Source: Chryseobacterium culicis (GTDB lineage Bacteria > Bacteroidota > Bacteroidia > Flavobacteriales > Weeksellaceae). Taken from it: a DNA stretch of 64,000 bases. The translations under genes were made by a program, and so were the position numbers. The stretch spans positions 558,001 through 622,000 of the forward strand of contig NZ_PCPP01000002.1 in NCBI RefSeq assembly GCF_002979755.1, read 5' to 3'. Below, one piece after another: positions 18,170-27,885 of the stretch (positions within the stretch are counted from its first letter, which is position 1; every line of letters begins with the position of its first letter). The notes under the pieces were generated by a model. The model searched no databases, was not told the origin of the DNA, and saw only the letters and a list, made by a program, of their open reading frames with translations.

Positions 18170-18182
18170 AAGATAAAAATAT

Positions 18183-18650
18183 ATGGAGTTTAGAAAAAGA
18201 ATTGAAGAATTATTAAATGAATTCCTTGAGACCAGAAAAGATCTGTTTCTTATTGATCTTAAAATTTCTGCAGGGGATGATATTACAGTGATTTTGGATG
18301 GTGATAACGGAGTTTCTTTGCAGGATTGTCTTGATGCAAGCCGTGCCATTGAATTTAATATGGATCGTGAAGAGCATGACTTTAGCCTTCAGGTGATGTC
18401 TGCAGGACTGAGCGAGCCATTATCCACACCAAGACAATTCGGTAAAAATATTGGAAGAGAAATTGAGGTAATGCTGGAAGATTCTTCTAAAATTGAAGGA
18501 GAATTGTCAAAAGTAGATGATGAGAAGATCACACTTGTTTTACGTTACCGCAAGCCGAAAGATATCGGAAAAGGAAAAGTAGATGTGGAGGAAGAGAAAG
18601 AGATTTCTTATCCTGAGATCAAAAAAGCATTAGTAGTAATTAAATTTTAA
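18183..18650 (+). CDS. rimP: Ribosome maturation factor RimP
   Basis: 155 aa, standard length. The N-terminal alpha/beta domain reads LFLIDLKISAGDDITVILDGDNGVSLQDC; the MSAGLSEPL segment is the family signature (V-x-S-P-G-L-x-x-P-L in most bacteria; here Ser-Ala-Gly). The C-terminal part is an SH3-like barrel (IEVMLEDSSKIEGELSKVDDEKI). Needed for 30S subunit maturation in the cytoplasm. First gene of the widely conserved rimP-nusA-infB operon, 16 nt before nusA. Confidence 0.96.
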   Translation: MEFRKRIEELLNEFLETRKDLFLIDLKISAGDDITVILDGDNGVSLQDCLDASRAIEFNMDREEHDFSLQVMSAGLSEPLSTPRQFGKNIGREIEVMLEDSSKIEGELSKVDDEKITLVLRYRKPKDIGKGKVDVEEEKEISYPEIKKALVVIKF

Positions 18651-18666
18651 AAAGAAAAAAGAATAG

Positions 18667-19902
18667 ATGGATAATATAGCGTTGATTGAATCCTTTGGTG
18701 ATTTTAAAGACGAAAAGGGGATCAGTAAGATTGATCTTATGGCAATTATTGAAGATTCACTGAAGACTCTTTTAAGAAAGAGATTTGATTCAGATGATCA
18801 TTTTGATGTGATTGTAAACCCGGATAAAGGAGATTTTCAGATATTTTTAAATAAAACAATTGTAGAGGACGAAATGTCTGAAGATGATGATTTGGAAATT
18901 GAAATTTCTGAAGCTAAGAAGATTGACCCTACCTTCGAAGTAGGTGAGGACTTTACAATGGAAATTCCTGTGGCGCAATTGGGAAGAAGAAATATTCTTA
19001 CCCTTAAGCAGATTCTGGCTACAAAACTTCAGGAGCACAATAATGCAATGCTGTACGAACAGTTTAGAGATAAAATTGGGGAAATTGTTGTAGGGGAAAT
19101 CCACCATATCCGTCACAAGCATGTGATTTTGCTGGATGATGAAGGAAATGAATTTATTTTACCAAAAGAAAACCAGATCCCATCCGATTTCTTTAAAAAG
19201 GGTGAGAATATCAGAGCTATTGTTGAGACAGTAGATTTTAAAGGTTCTAAACCACAGATTATTATTTCCAGAACTGCACCTAAATTCCTTGAGAAGTTAT
19301 TAGAGCTGGAAATTCCTGAGATCCAGGACGGAACAATTATGCTGAAAAAGGTAGTAAGAATTCCTGGTGAAAAGGCGAAGATTGCAGTAGATGCTTATGA
19401 TGACAGAATTGATCCGGTAGGAGCTTGTGTTGGGGTAAAAGGATCCAGAATTCATGGTGTTGTAAGAGAGTTGAGAAATGAAAACATCGATGTTATTCAG
19501 TGGTCTAAAAACCCTGAGATTTTGGTGAAGAGAGCATTAGGAAATGTTACCATCAATAAAATTGACATCAATGAGGAACAAAACTATGCACTAGTATATA
19601 CTCCTGTTGAAGAGATTTCTAAAGTAATTGGAAAACAAGGGCAGAATATCAGACTGGCTTCTTGGTTGTCAGGATATGAGATTGATGTGTACAGAGAGTC
19701 CAGCGAGGATGATGATGTTGAATTGAGAGAATTTAACGACGATATCGAGCAGTGGATTTTGGATGAGTTTAAGAAAGTAGGACTTACAACTGCAAAATCA
19801 GTATTAGATAAAGAAACTGAGAGTCTTTTAAATATGGTAGACCTTGAAGAAGAAACAATCGAAGAGGTTAAACGTATTCTGAGAGAAGAATTTGAAGATT
19901 AA
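18667..19902 (+). CDS. nusA: Transcription termination/antitermination factor NusA
   Basis: 411 aa, the short Bacteroidota form without the C-terminal acidic repeats of E. coli NusA. Order: N-terminal RNA-polymerase-binding domain (1-130), S1 domain (about 135-205: GEIVVGEIHHIRHKHVILL), KH1 (GACVGVKGSRIHGVVRELR) and KH2 (EISKVIGKQGQNIRLASWL). Modulates pausing, intrinsic termination and antitermination. Second gene of the operon; NusA feedback on its own operon is known in E. coli, relevant to the hairpin leader upstream of rimP. Confidence 0.97.
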   Translation: MDNIALIESFGDFKDEKGISKIDLMAIIEDSLKTLLRKRFDSDDHFDVIVNPDKGDFQIFLNKTIVEDEMSEDDDLEIEISEAKKIDPTFEVGEDFTMEIPVAQLGRRNILTLKQILATKLQEHNNAMLYEQFRDKIGEIVVGEIHHIRHKHVILLDDEGNEFILPKENQIPSDFFKKGENIRAIVETVDFKGSKPQIIISRTAPKFLEKLLELEIPEIQDGTIMLKKVVRIPGEKAKIAVDAYDDRIDPVGACVGVKGSRIHGVVRELRNENIDVIQWSKNPEILVKRALGNVTINKIDINEEQNYALVYTPVEEISKVIGKQGQNIRLASWLSGYEIDVYRESSEDDDVELREFNDDIEQWILDEFKKVGLTTAKSVLDKETESLLNMVDLEEETIEEVKRILREEFED

Positions 19903-19978
19903 GATTTTAAATAAATTTTAATAAACAGTAAAAAAGAAATACTTTAATTTTAAAAATTAAAAACAGTAAATAATATAA

Positions 19979-22957
19979 ATGCCAAAAATTAGATTAAATA
20001 AAGCGGTTAAGGAATTCAATATTTCGATGTCCAGATTAGTAGAGTTTTTACAATCAAAGGGTATCGAAGTTGAAAGCAATCCTAACGCTCAATTGGAAGA
20101 ATCGGCATATTCTGCATTGGAGGCTGAGTTTGCTAAAGACGGCGAACAAAGAAAGGCTTCCCATGAGGTGGTGATCACTAAAGTTCCGGAAGAAAAACTG
20201 GAAATTGAAGAAAAGAAAACCCCTGAAGTGATAAGAGCTAAAGCAAATAAACCAGAAACTAGAATTTTAGGTAAAATAGAGTTAGAACCTAAGAAGCCTG
20301 AAGTTGAAGAAGCTCCTGCAGCTCCTGTGGCTCCTGTTGCAGCACCGGTTGAAGAAAAGAAAGAAGAAATCGTGAAAGAAGAACAACAGCCGGAAGTTAA
20401 AGCAGTACCTGAAAAGCAGGAATTTAAAGTTTTGGATAAAATTGATTTGTCTCAAATAGAATCTAGAAACAGACCTGTGAAAAAAGACAAGCCAAAAATG
20501 GAGGAGAAAAAAGAAGAAGTTAAACCTGTGCAACCTGTAAAAGAAACTCCAAAACCAGTGGTTGTAGAGGAGAAAAAAGTGGAAACTCCAAAAGTAGAGG
20601 CTGAGCCTGAATCTCAGGAACCACAGAAAATTGAGACAGTATATCAGAAACTTGATGGTCCTAAGATCGTTGGGGAAAAGATTGACTTAACTCAGTTTGC
20701 GCCGAAGCCAGGTGCCGGAGCAAAAAAGAAAAGAAAGAGAATTGAAAAACCTGGTGGCCAGAATAACCAACAAGGTCAGGGGAATAATCAAAACTCAGGA
20801 AATAATAATAACAATAACCAAGGTGGTCAAGGCCAAGGAAACCGTCCGCAAGGTCAGGGTGGACAAGGTGGAAACCGCCAGGGTCAGGGTGGTCAAGGAA
20901 ACCGTCCGCAAGGTCAGGGTGGCCAGGGTGGAAACCGTTTTGGAAATAACCAGGGTGGTGGAAACCGTCAGGGTCAAGGTGGTGGTGGCTTCAAAAAAGG
21001 AGGCCAGAACAACAGACCTGGACAAAGAGTTATGCCAGTTGAGCTGACTGACGAGCAAGTTAAAAACCAGATCAAAGAAACATTAGAAAAACTTACTAAT
21101 AAAGGAGGGAAATCTAAATCTGCAAAACACAGAAAAGATAAAAGAACTTTCCGTAGAGAGCAGGATGAGCGTCAGCAGGAGCTTGAAGCACAAGACAGAA
21201 CTCTTAAAGTAACAGAATTCATCACAGTAGGTGAATTGGCAAGTTTGATGAATGTTTCTCCAACTGAAGTAATCTCTGCTTGTTTCTCATTAGGGGTAAT
21301 GGTTACCATGAACCAAAGACTTGAAGCTGATACCTTATTATTAGTAGCAGATGAATTTGGTTATAAAATCGAATTCTCCGATGCTGATCTTGAAGATACA
21401 GATTCAGAAGAAGAAGTGGATACTGAAGAAAGCCTATTGCAAAGAGCTCCTGTAGTTACTGTAATGGGACACGTTGACCACGGTAAGACTTCATTATTGG
21501 ACTACGTAAGAAAAACGAACGTAATTGCTGGGGAATCAGGAGGAATTACACAGCACATTGGTGCTTATAATGTGAAACTGGAAAACGGTCAGAGAATTAC
21601 CTTCTTAGATACACCAGGTCACGAAGCCTTTACAGCGATGAGAGCAAGAGGTGCACAGATCACGGATATTGCCATTATTGTAATTGCTGCCGATGATGAT
21701 GTGATGCCACAGACGAAAGAAGCTATTGCTCACGCTCAGGCTGCTCAGGTTCCAATGATTATTGCCATCAATAAAGTTGATAAACCGAATGCAAACCCTG
21801 ATAACATCCGTCAACAGCTTTCAGGCTTAAACCCTCCGGTTTTAGTAGAAGAATGGGGTGGTAATGTTCAGGCGCAGGAGATTTCGGCTAAATTTGGTAA
21901 CAATGTAGATGTATTGTTAGAGAAAGTTTTACTACAGGCTGAAATGCTTGAGTTGAAAGCAAACCCTGAACGTGCAGCAAATGGAGTTGTTATTGAAGCA
22001 TCTTTAGATAAAGGTAGAGGTTATGTAGCAACAATGTTGGTACAAACCGGAACTTTAAGAGTGGGTGATTATGTAGTAGCAGGTAAAAATCACGGTAAAG
22101 TAAAAGCTTTGCTTGATGAAAGAGGGAAAAACCTTAATGAAGCAGGGCCATCTATTCCGGCAACGATCTTAGGATTAGACGGAGCGCCTACTGCAGGTGA
22201 TAAGTTCCGAGTATATGCTGATGAAAGTGAAGGTAAGGCTATTGCCAATAAGAGAGAACAGTTACAGAGAGAATTGTCAATCAGAACTAAGAAACATACA
22301 ACACTTGAGGAATTAGGTAGACGTATCGCTTTAGGAGAATTCAAAGAATTGAATATTATCCTGAAAGGAGACGTGGATGGTTCTGTAGAAGCTCTTTCTG
22401 ATCAGTTACAAAGATTGTCAACAGAGGAAATCAGTGTGAAAATTCTTCACTCAGGTGTTGGACAGATCACTGAATCTGATATCAACTTAGCGGCAGCATC
22501 AGATGCTATTATCATTGGATTCAATGTGAGAGCAGGTGCTAATGCAAAAGAACTTGCAGACCGTGAAGAAATTGAGATCAGAACATATTCTGTAATCTAT
22601 AAAGCCATTGATGAGGTAAAAGAAGCAATGGAAGGAATGCTTTCGCCGGAAATTCAGGAGCAGGTAATTGGTAATGTTGAAATCCGTGAAGTATTCAAAA
22701 TTTCTAAAGTGGGAACAATTGCAGGTTGTATGGTTCTTACCGGAAAAGTAACAAGACAATCCAAAGTACGTTTGTTAAGAGATGGTATTGTTAAATTCGA
22801 CGGAGAGCTTGAAAGCTTAAAACGTTTCAAAGATGATGTGAAGGAAGTAACAAAAGGTTATGAATGTGGACTGAACCTTAAAGGGTATAATGATATTGAA
22901 ATAGGTGATATTCTTGAAGTATACGAAGAAGTAGCTGTTAAGAAAAAACTTAAATAA
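19979..22957 (+). CDS. infB: Translation initiation factor IF-2
   Basis: 992 aa. The N-terminal IF2_N-like segment ([20 protein letters not shown]) is followed by a long charged linker (Glu/Lys/Pro-rich, 60-260) and a Gly/Gln/Asn/Arg-rich tract (about 260-350). Then come a second IF2_N module ([21 protein letters not shown]), the GTPase domain with GHVDHGKT at 497-504, DTPGHEAF and NKVD, and the C-terminal domains that bind fMet-tRNA. Brings initiator tRNA to the 30S subunit. The Gly/Gln tract is encoded by near-perfect 60-bp repeats. A strong terminator follows 18 nt after the stop. Confidence 0.98.
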   Translation: MPKIRLNKAVKEFNISMSRLVEFLQSKGIEVESNPNAQLEESAYSALEAEFAKDGEQRKASHEVVITKVPEEKLEIEEKKTPEVIRAKANKPETRILGKIELEPKKPEVEEAPAAPVAPVAAPVEEKKEEIVKEEQQPEVKAVPEKQEFKVLDKIDLSQIESRNRPVKKDKPKMEEKKEEVKPVQPVKETPKPVVVEEKKVETPKVEAEPESQEPQKIETVYQKLDGPKIVGEKIDLTQFAPKPGAGAKKKRKRIEKPGGQNNQQGQGNNQNSGNNNNNNQGGQGQGNRPQGQGGQGGNRQGQGGQGNRPQGQGGQGGNRFGNNQGGGNRQGQGGGGFKKGGQNNRPGQRVMPVELTDEQVKNQIKETLEKLTNKGGKSKSAKHRKDKRTFRREQDERQQELEAQDRTLKVTEFITVGELASLMNVSPTEVISACFSLGVMVTMNQRLEADTLLLVADEFGYKIEFSDADLEDTDSEEEVDTEESLLQRAPVVTVMGHVDHGKTSLLDYVRKTNVIAGESGGITQHIGAYNVKLENGQRITFLDTPGHEAFTAMRARGAQITDIAIIVIAADDDVMPQTKEAIAHAQAAQVPMIIAINKVDKPNANPDNIRQQLSGLNPPVLVEEWGGNVQAQEISAKFGNNVDVLLEKVLLQAEMLELKANPERAANGVVIEASLDKGRGYVATMLVQTGTLRVGDYVVAGKNHGKVKALLDERGKNLNEAGPSIPATILGLDGAPTAGDKFRVYADESEGKAIANKREQLQRELSIRTKKHTTLEELGRRIALGEFKELNIILKGDVDGSVEALSDQLQRLSTEEISVKILHSGVGQITESDINLAAASDAIIIGFNVRAGANAKELADREEIEIRTYSVIYKAIDEVKEAMEGMLSPEIQEQVIGNVEIREVFKISKVGTIAGCMVLTGKVTRQSKVRLLRDGIVKFDGELESLKRFKDDVKEVTKGYECGLNLKGYNDIEIGDILEVYEEVAVKKKLK
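20829..20937 (+). repeat. 60-bp tandem repeat inside infB
   Basis: Bases 20829-20877 and 20889-20937 are nearly identical (period 60 bp, differing mainly at third positions), encoding the [16 protein letters not shown] repeat. Shorter related units extend to about 21000. It is a low-complexity coding repeat prone to length change by slippage. Confidence 0.8.
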
Positions 22958-22975
22958 TATCTTAGTATAATAGTT

Positions 22976-23008
22976 AAAAGTGCCATCTCATGAGATGGCA
23001 CTTTTTTT
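22976..23008 (+). terminator. Intrinsic terminator after infB
   Basis: A 30-bp perfect palindrome centred on 22990/22991 (AGTGCCATCTCA/TGAGATGGCACT with flanking A and T runs) followed by T to 23008. It closes the rimP-nusA-infB operon. Confidence 0.9.
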
Positions 23009-23545
23009 ATGTCTTTTATGAAGGTGTCAAGTATTTTATTAGTTGTATTCTTTGTATTGGTTAATTTTTTTCAGTTAGAGTATTTGGATGTCTTTATATC
23101 CTGACATGTAATTTTTTGTGTAACCTATTGGCTGTACGTATGGAATTTTGATGTTTTTAGGTGAGGTTTTTTAAAATTGATCTTGTCAACATTATGGAAA
23201 AAAGAGGGTTTGATGATAATTGGTTGAGATTGTGAATGAAATGTGAGAATTTTCTTCTTTTTATATGTAAATATGGTCTTAAAAGCTAAATTTATTCAAT
23301 ATTTTAGTTTAGAATGGTTATAAATAAAAAAATATCAATTTATGAATTAGGTATTTAAAGTGTTTGTTTTTATGTTTTGTTTGAATTTTAAGCTTTTTTG
23401 TCCTTTTAAAATTGCGATATATTTATAATTTAAGCTATAATCACTGTTTGTTGTTAAAAATATCTCATTTTATGTAAGTTAAAAATTTGCTAGTGTTAAT
23501 ATTTATTAACATATTTGTTGCTAAAATATATTAAAATTTGTTAAT
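23009..23545. other. AT-rich intergenic region before the first SusC gene, no gene seen
   Basis: About 540 bp with no credible coding frame. Near its end is an inverted repeat GTTAAT-N4-ATTAAC (23495-23510) followed by CATATTTG (23510-23517), one base off the -7 consensus and 28 nt before the SusC ATG. This could be the susC promoter with an overlapping operator. Nothing else is evident. Confidence 0.5.
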
Positions 23546-26341
23546 ATGAATGTTAAATTATGTGTATTGAGTGCAGGAGTTATGTTCTTTTTAGGACAAT
23601 CCGCTTTTGCGCAAACAACTAAAAAAGATACAGCAAATACTAAAGTAATTGATGAGATTGTTGTAGTTGGGGTACAAAAAAAGAAAAAAGAAGAAGTTAC
23701 CCAAGCTGTTTCTGTAGTATCTGGTGAAGAATTAACTAGAATGTCAGCTTCAAGTACAGGTATTACGAACATGCTTCAAGGTAAGATGTCAGGTTTGCAG
23801 GTGTCTACAAACTCTGGTAAGCCAGGAGAACCAGGATCAATTAGAATTAGAGGAGCTATTAACGTTTCTTCTACTTTAGGAGCATCTGATCCATTATTTG
23901 TGGTTGATGGTGTTTACATGACTCAACGTCAGTTTAACTCGATCCCTCCAACAGATATTGAAAGTGTTACAGAATTGAAAGATGCAGCTTCTACAGCTGT
24001 ATATGGAGCGAGAGCAGCAAACGGGGTTATCGTAGTTACTACTAAAAGAGGTAAACTAGGAAAACCTGCCATTACATACGATACAAGATTTGGTTTTGCT
24101 TATAAGCCAAAAGATATCAACTTCAAAATGATGAATACTGCACAAAAGATTCAGTTTGAAGATGAGATGTCTACTATTGGAATTAATCCAAACCCGCTTT
24201 ATACAGAGCAGGAAAAAGCTCAGTTGCTAGCACAAGATCATGATTGGTCAAAAGAAATTTTAAGAAACTCAAGCATTCAATACCACAACTTATCTGTAAG
24301 AGGTGGAGGAGATAAAAACTCATATTATGCTTCTATCGGTTATGATTCTGACTCAGGGATCCTACAAGAATTAGAGGGTTTCAAAAGATATAATGCAAGA
24401 TTTAACTTCGACCAGAAGATTACTGATAAAATGAAGTTAGGTTTTGATTTTGGTATCGTAAATGTTAAGACCCAAGATCAGCGTTTTTCATATAACGCAT
24501 TAAGCCCGTTCTATTCAGTATATTCATTGAATCCATATGAGCCAATTTATAATCCAAATGGTTCATTTAACCCTACAACAAACTCTATTAACCCAATTGA
24601 CCTTAGAAGAAATGAGGTGACAACAGATTGGAGAACTAGATTGTCAGGACAGGTTTTTGGTACATACGAATTCTTTAAAGGATTATCATTTAAATCTACT
24701 TTCGGTACGATCTATGACCTTAGAAAAAACAAATATGTTGTAAGAAAAGGTTCAGATATTGCTAAAGTATATGGATATCCGGATGGAAGTATCAGAGATA
24801 CTAGATCAGATTTCTGGACATATGTATTTAACAACAGATTCGACTTTACAAGATCTTTTGGACAACATAAAGTATCTGCAGTTGCTGCATTTGAATATAG
24901 CCAGGAACAATTTGGTAGTTTATCTGGTACAAAAAGAGTTATGCTAGGACCAGATATTACTGACGTAGGTTCTGCAGCTACTCCATTTGCTGTTACAGGT
25001 AATACAACTACAACAAATTACGTGAGTTTATTAGGAGTTGTTGACTATAACTACGCTAATAGATATATCGTATCAGGATCCATCAGACGAGATGGAAACT
25101 CAAGATTAGGAGAAGGTAACAAATATGGTAACTTCTGGTCTGCTTCAGCAGCATGGAATTTAGCAAAAGAATCTTTCTTTGATGTACCTTTCTTCAATGA
25201 TGTTAAATTCAGATATAGTATTGGTACAACAGGTAATATCTCTGCTCTTGCTGATTACCAAAACCTTATTTCTATTGTATCTGGTGACTATGGTTTAGAT
25301 CCTACATCAGGTCCTTCTAATAACGTAGGAAATAAAAACCTTAAATGGGAATCTAAAACATCTCAAAACTTAGGGGTTGACTTTGTAATGTGGAATAACA
25401 GAGTTAAACTAAGTGCGGAAGTATTTAAGGATGACAGAAAAGATTTCCTTTATGCAATTCCAAGTACTCAATATGAAGGTGGAGGATATTTATTCTCGAG
25501 TGTTACTAACGCCGGAAATATTGAAATCAAAGGTTTCGAATCTGAATTGAATATTGACATCATCAGAAGTAAAGATATTGACTGGTCTGTAAGAGGAAAT
25601 ATTTCAATGCTTAAATATAACGTGAAGAGCTTGTATGGAACTAACACTCAGCTTAGTTTAGACGGTTACACATTTATGAGCATCGGAAATGAGCCAACAG
25701 TATTTAAAATGGTTAAAAGTGCAGGGGTAGATCCAACTAACGGAGATGCATTGTACTACAAACTTGATGGTTCTATCACCAATGTATATAGCTCAGGTGA
25801 TGCTCAATTCTTACCAGGAAAATCTACTTTACCAAGTGCTTATGGAGGTTTTGGAACAACTTTCAGATATAAAGGATTTGACTTAAATGCAGATTTCTCT
25901 TTCCAGACAGGAGGATATAGCTACAATATTGTAGGACAAAACCTTGTTGACTTCTCTGCTTACAACCAAAACTTAAGCACAGATGCATTTAACTACTGGA
26001 AAAACCCAGGTGATAAGGATGTATTGCCAAAACCTAACGTAAATGGTCTTCAAACAACAGATCAATTCTTACAAAAAACAGATTTCGTAAGACTAAGATC
26101 AGTAGAAATTGGATATACATTTGATAAGAAATTCTTAGGTGAGAAACTTCCTGTAAACAGTATCAGAGTATACGGTTCTGGTCAGAACTTAGCGCTTTGG
26201 ACTAACTTTACAGGGGATCCAGAAATCGCTGTAGCTTCTGAAACTCAGATTAACAATGGAGCATTTATTCCAGGAGCTTTAAGCTTATATAACTATCCAA
26301 ATACAAGAACATTCCTAATGGGAGTGCAAGTTAACTTCTAA
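23546..26341 (+). CDS. SusC/RagA-family TonB-linked outer membrane protein
   Basis: 931 aa. Signal peptide MNVKLCVLSAGVMFFLGQSAFAQ, then a TonB-box-like segment (IDEIVVVGVQ), the plug domain (LQGKMSGLQVSTNSGKPGEPGSIRIRGAINV; DPLFVVDGVY; IESVTELKDAASTAVYGARAANGVIVVTTKRG), and a 22-strand-type barrel ending ...VNF. The usual N-terminal carboxypeptidase-like domain (about 80 residues) is absent, so this is a short SusC. It imports a large nutrient through the outer membrane, powered by TonB, together with the SusD lipoprotein 12 nt downstream. No glycoside hydrolase, peptidase or sigma/anti-sigma gene lies near, so the substrate is unknown. Confidence 0.95.
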   Translation: MNVKLCVLSAGVMFFLGQSAFAQTTKKDTANTKVIDEIVVVGVQKKKKEEVTQAVSVVSGEELTRMSASSTGITNMLQGKMSGLQVSTNSGKPGEPGSIRIRGAINVSSTLGASDPLFVVDGVYMTQRQFNSIPPTDIESVTELKDAASTAVYGARAANGVIVVTTKRGKLGKPAITYDTRFGFAYKPKDINFKMMNTAQKIQFEDEMSTIGINPNPLYTEQEKAQLLAQDHDWSKEILRNSSIQYHNLSVRGGGDKNSYYASIGYDSDSGILQELEGFKRYNARFNFDQKITDKMKLGFDFGIVNVKTQDQRFSYNALSPFYSVYSLNPYEPIYNPNGSFNPTTNSINPIDLRRNEVTTDWRTRLSGQVFGTYEFFKGLSFKSTFGTIYDLRKNKYVVRKGSDIAKVYGYPDGSIRDTRSDFWTYVFNNRFDFTRSFGQHKVSAVAAFEYSQEQFGSLSGTKRVMLGPDITDVGSAATPFAVTGNTTTTNYVSLLGVVDYNYANRYIVSGSIRRDGNSRLGEGNKYGNFWSASAAWNLAKESFFDVPFFNDVKFRYSIGTTGNISALADYQNLISIVSGDYGLDPTSGPSNNVGNKNLKWESKTSQNLGVDFVMWNNRVKLSAEVFKDDRKDFLYAIPSTQYEGGGYLFSSVTNAGNIEIKGFESELNIDIIRSKDIDWSVRGNISMLKYNVKSLYGTNTQLSLDGYTFMSIGNEPTVFKMVKSAGVDPTNGDALYYKLDGSITNVYSSGDAQFLPGKSTLPSAYGGFGTTFRYKGFDLNADFSFQTGGYSYNIVGQNLVDFSAYNQNLSTDAFNYWKNPGDKDVLPKPNVNGLQTTDQFLQKTDFVRLRSVEIGYTFDKKFLGEKLPVNSIRVYGSGQNLALWTNFTGDPEIAVASETQINNGAFIPGALSLYNYPNTRTFLMGVQVNF

Positions 26342-26353
26342 TTCAATTTTATC

Positions 26354-27793
26354 ATGAAAAAAAATATAGTAAGAATAGTATTATTTGCATCACTTGCTTT
26401 CACTGCAACATCTTGTACGGATGATTTAAGTGTACAGCCAAATGATAGACTGATTGTAGATAACTATTATACAACTGAAGGAGATTTCAGAAGAGGTGTT
26501 GATTATGCTTATGATGCATTCAAAGCAGGAGGGTACTATGCTGGAGATAATAGCCAAGTAATTATTCCAGATATTCTTTCAGATAACTTAATTCAGAATC
26601 CTCAGGGAAGAAGATCTAATAATGATGGTTACAACTTAAACTTTGCTGGAAACGTAGGAGAGATTACTTCTGTGTATGGAGCAGGTTATGCTGTGGCAGC
26701 TAGAGCTAATGCAGTTCTTGATAAGATTAATAACTTACCTGCAGGAGCATTCAGAACCAATATCGAAGCTGAAGCAAGAGGTCTTCGTGCAATTACTCAC
26801 TTTGATATTGTTAGAAGATATTGTAAAATACCTACTCAGTCTGCTGATGCAGGAACTTCAATGGGTATTGCATATGTAGATAAATTTGATCCGTTTTTAA
26901 TAACTACAAGAAGCTTGAACGTAAATCAGGTTTATGACAGAATTCTTGGAGATTTACTTTTTGCTGAACAAAACATTACGCAATCAGCAAATGTTGGTAA
27001 ACTGACAAAAGCTGCTGTACAAGGTATGTTATCAAGAGTATATCTATATAAAGGTGACTATGATAATGCAATTCTTTGGGGACAAAAAGCTATCGCTTTG
27101 AAACCAAGTGTAGGAGCAATCGGAACTTTCAAAAATATCTGGAACGATACTTCTACTGATGGAGTATTATTCAAAGTATTGAACTCAAGTATTGAAAACA
27201 TTAAAACAGGTTCTGCTTATAACCAGACTGTAGGAGGTCAGATTAAATCAGAATATGTTGTTGACTATGATCTATATACTAAATTCGTAGATACAGATAT
27301 CAGAAAATCTTCTTATATTATAACTTCTCCTTTTAATGGTAAGAACTATAATAACGTAATTAAATACAAGCAAGCTACAGATAAGCCAATTGAAGCTGTT
27401 GATGTTAAGTATTTAAGAACTTCAGAAGTACTTTTAAATGTTGCTGAAGCAATGTATAAGAAAGGAAATGAAGCTGGAGCTCTAGGGTTATTAAATACAT
27501 TAAGAGCTCAAAGATATTCTGGTTTTGTTCCTGGAACAGAATCTGGTCAAGCTCTTTGGAATGAAATTATGTTACAGAGAAGATTAGAGTTAGCATTTGA
27601 AACAGACAGATTCTTTACATTAAAGAGACTTGCTCTACCTATTCAAAGATCTAACTTCGGTCCGGAATCTAATGGAGCAGGAAACCCTGCGACTGTTTTG
27701 TCGCTTCCTGTTGCAAGTCATAAGTGGCAATTACCAATTCCTCAAGGAGCAATTGATAACAATCCACAGATTCAGCAAAACCCTGGTTATTAA
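26354..27793 (+). CDS. SusD/RagB-family nutrient-binding outer membrane lipoprotein
   Basis: 479 aa. Lipoprotein signal MKKNIVRIVLFASLAFTATSC with the lipidated Cys at 21. The TPR-like core has ARANAVLDKINNLP and EARGLRAITHFDIVR (the conserved R-A-x-x-x-F/Y region), and the C-terminus shows the RRLELAFETDRFFTLKRL segment of SusD proteins. Forms the lid over the SusC channel at the cell surface. Starts 12 nt after susC and is followed by a terminator. Substrate unknown. Confidence 0.95.
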   Translation: MKKNIVRIVLFASLAFTATSCTDDLSVQPNDRLIVDNYYTTEGDFRRGVDYAYDAFKAGGYYAGDNSQVIIPDILSDNLIQNPQGRRSNNDGYNLNFAGNVGEITSVYGAGYAVAARANAVLDKINNLPAGAFRTNIEAEARGLRAITHFDIVRRYCKIPTQSADAGTSMGIAYVDKFDPFLITTRSLNVNQVYDRILGDLLFAEQNITQSANVGKLTKAAVQGMLSRVYLYKGDYDNAILWGQKAIALKPSVGAIGTFKNIWNDTSTDGVLFKVLNSSIENIKTGSAYNQTVGGQIKSEYVVDYDLYTKFVDTDIRKSSYIITSPFNGKNYNNVIKYKQATDKPIEAVDVKYLRTSEVLLNVAEAMYKKGNEAGALGLLNTLRAQRYSGFVPGTESGQALWNEIMLQRRLELAFETDRFFTLKRLALPIQRSNFGPESNGAGNPATVLSLPVASHKWQLPIPQGAIDNNPQIQQNPGY

Positions 27794-27817
27794 TCATAGA
27801 ATAATCATTCAATATAG

Positions 27818-27844
27818 AACCCCTGCTCAAAGCAGGGGTTTTTT
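27818..27844 (+). terminator. Intrinsic terminator after the first SusD gene
   Basis: Ten-bp stem AACCCCTGCT/AGCAGGGGTT (27818-27827, 27831-27840) with a CAA loop, followed by a T run to 27844. It separates the SusCD pair from the porin-bshC unit. Confidence 0.9.
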
Positions 27845-27860
27845 ATGTTCTTTTATTTCT

Positions 27861-27868
27861 TATTTTTG
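27861..27868 (+). promoter_or_regulatory. -7 element for the porin-bshC unit
   Basis: TATTTTTG, an exact TAnnTTTG match, 17 nt before the porin ATG and just after the SusD terminator. The leader would be only about 15 nt. Confidence 0.6.
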
Positions 27869-27885
27869 CTGTACAATAATGAATA

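Noticed and set aside
20820..21010. Regularly spaced repeats that might suggest a CRISPR array
   Set aside because: The unit is 60 bp without unique spacers and is in frame within IF-2, so it is a coding tandem repeat.
20697..21058. Two alternative frames on both strands over the infB repeat
   Set aside because: They are frame-shifted readings of the Gly/Gln tandem repeat and have repeat-like compositions.
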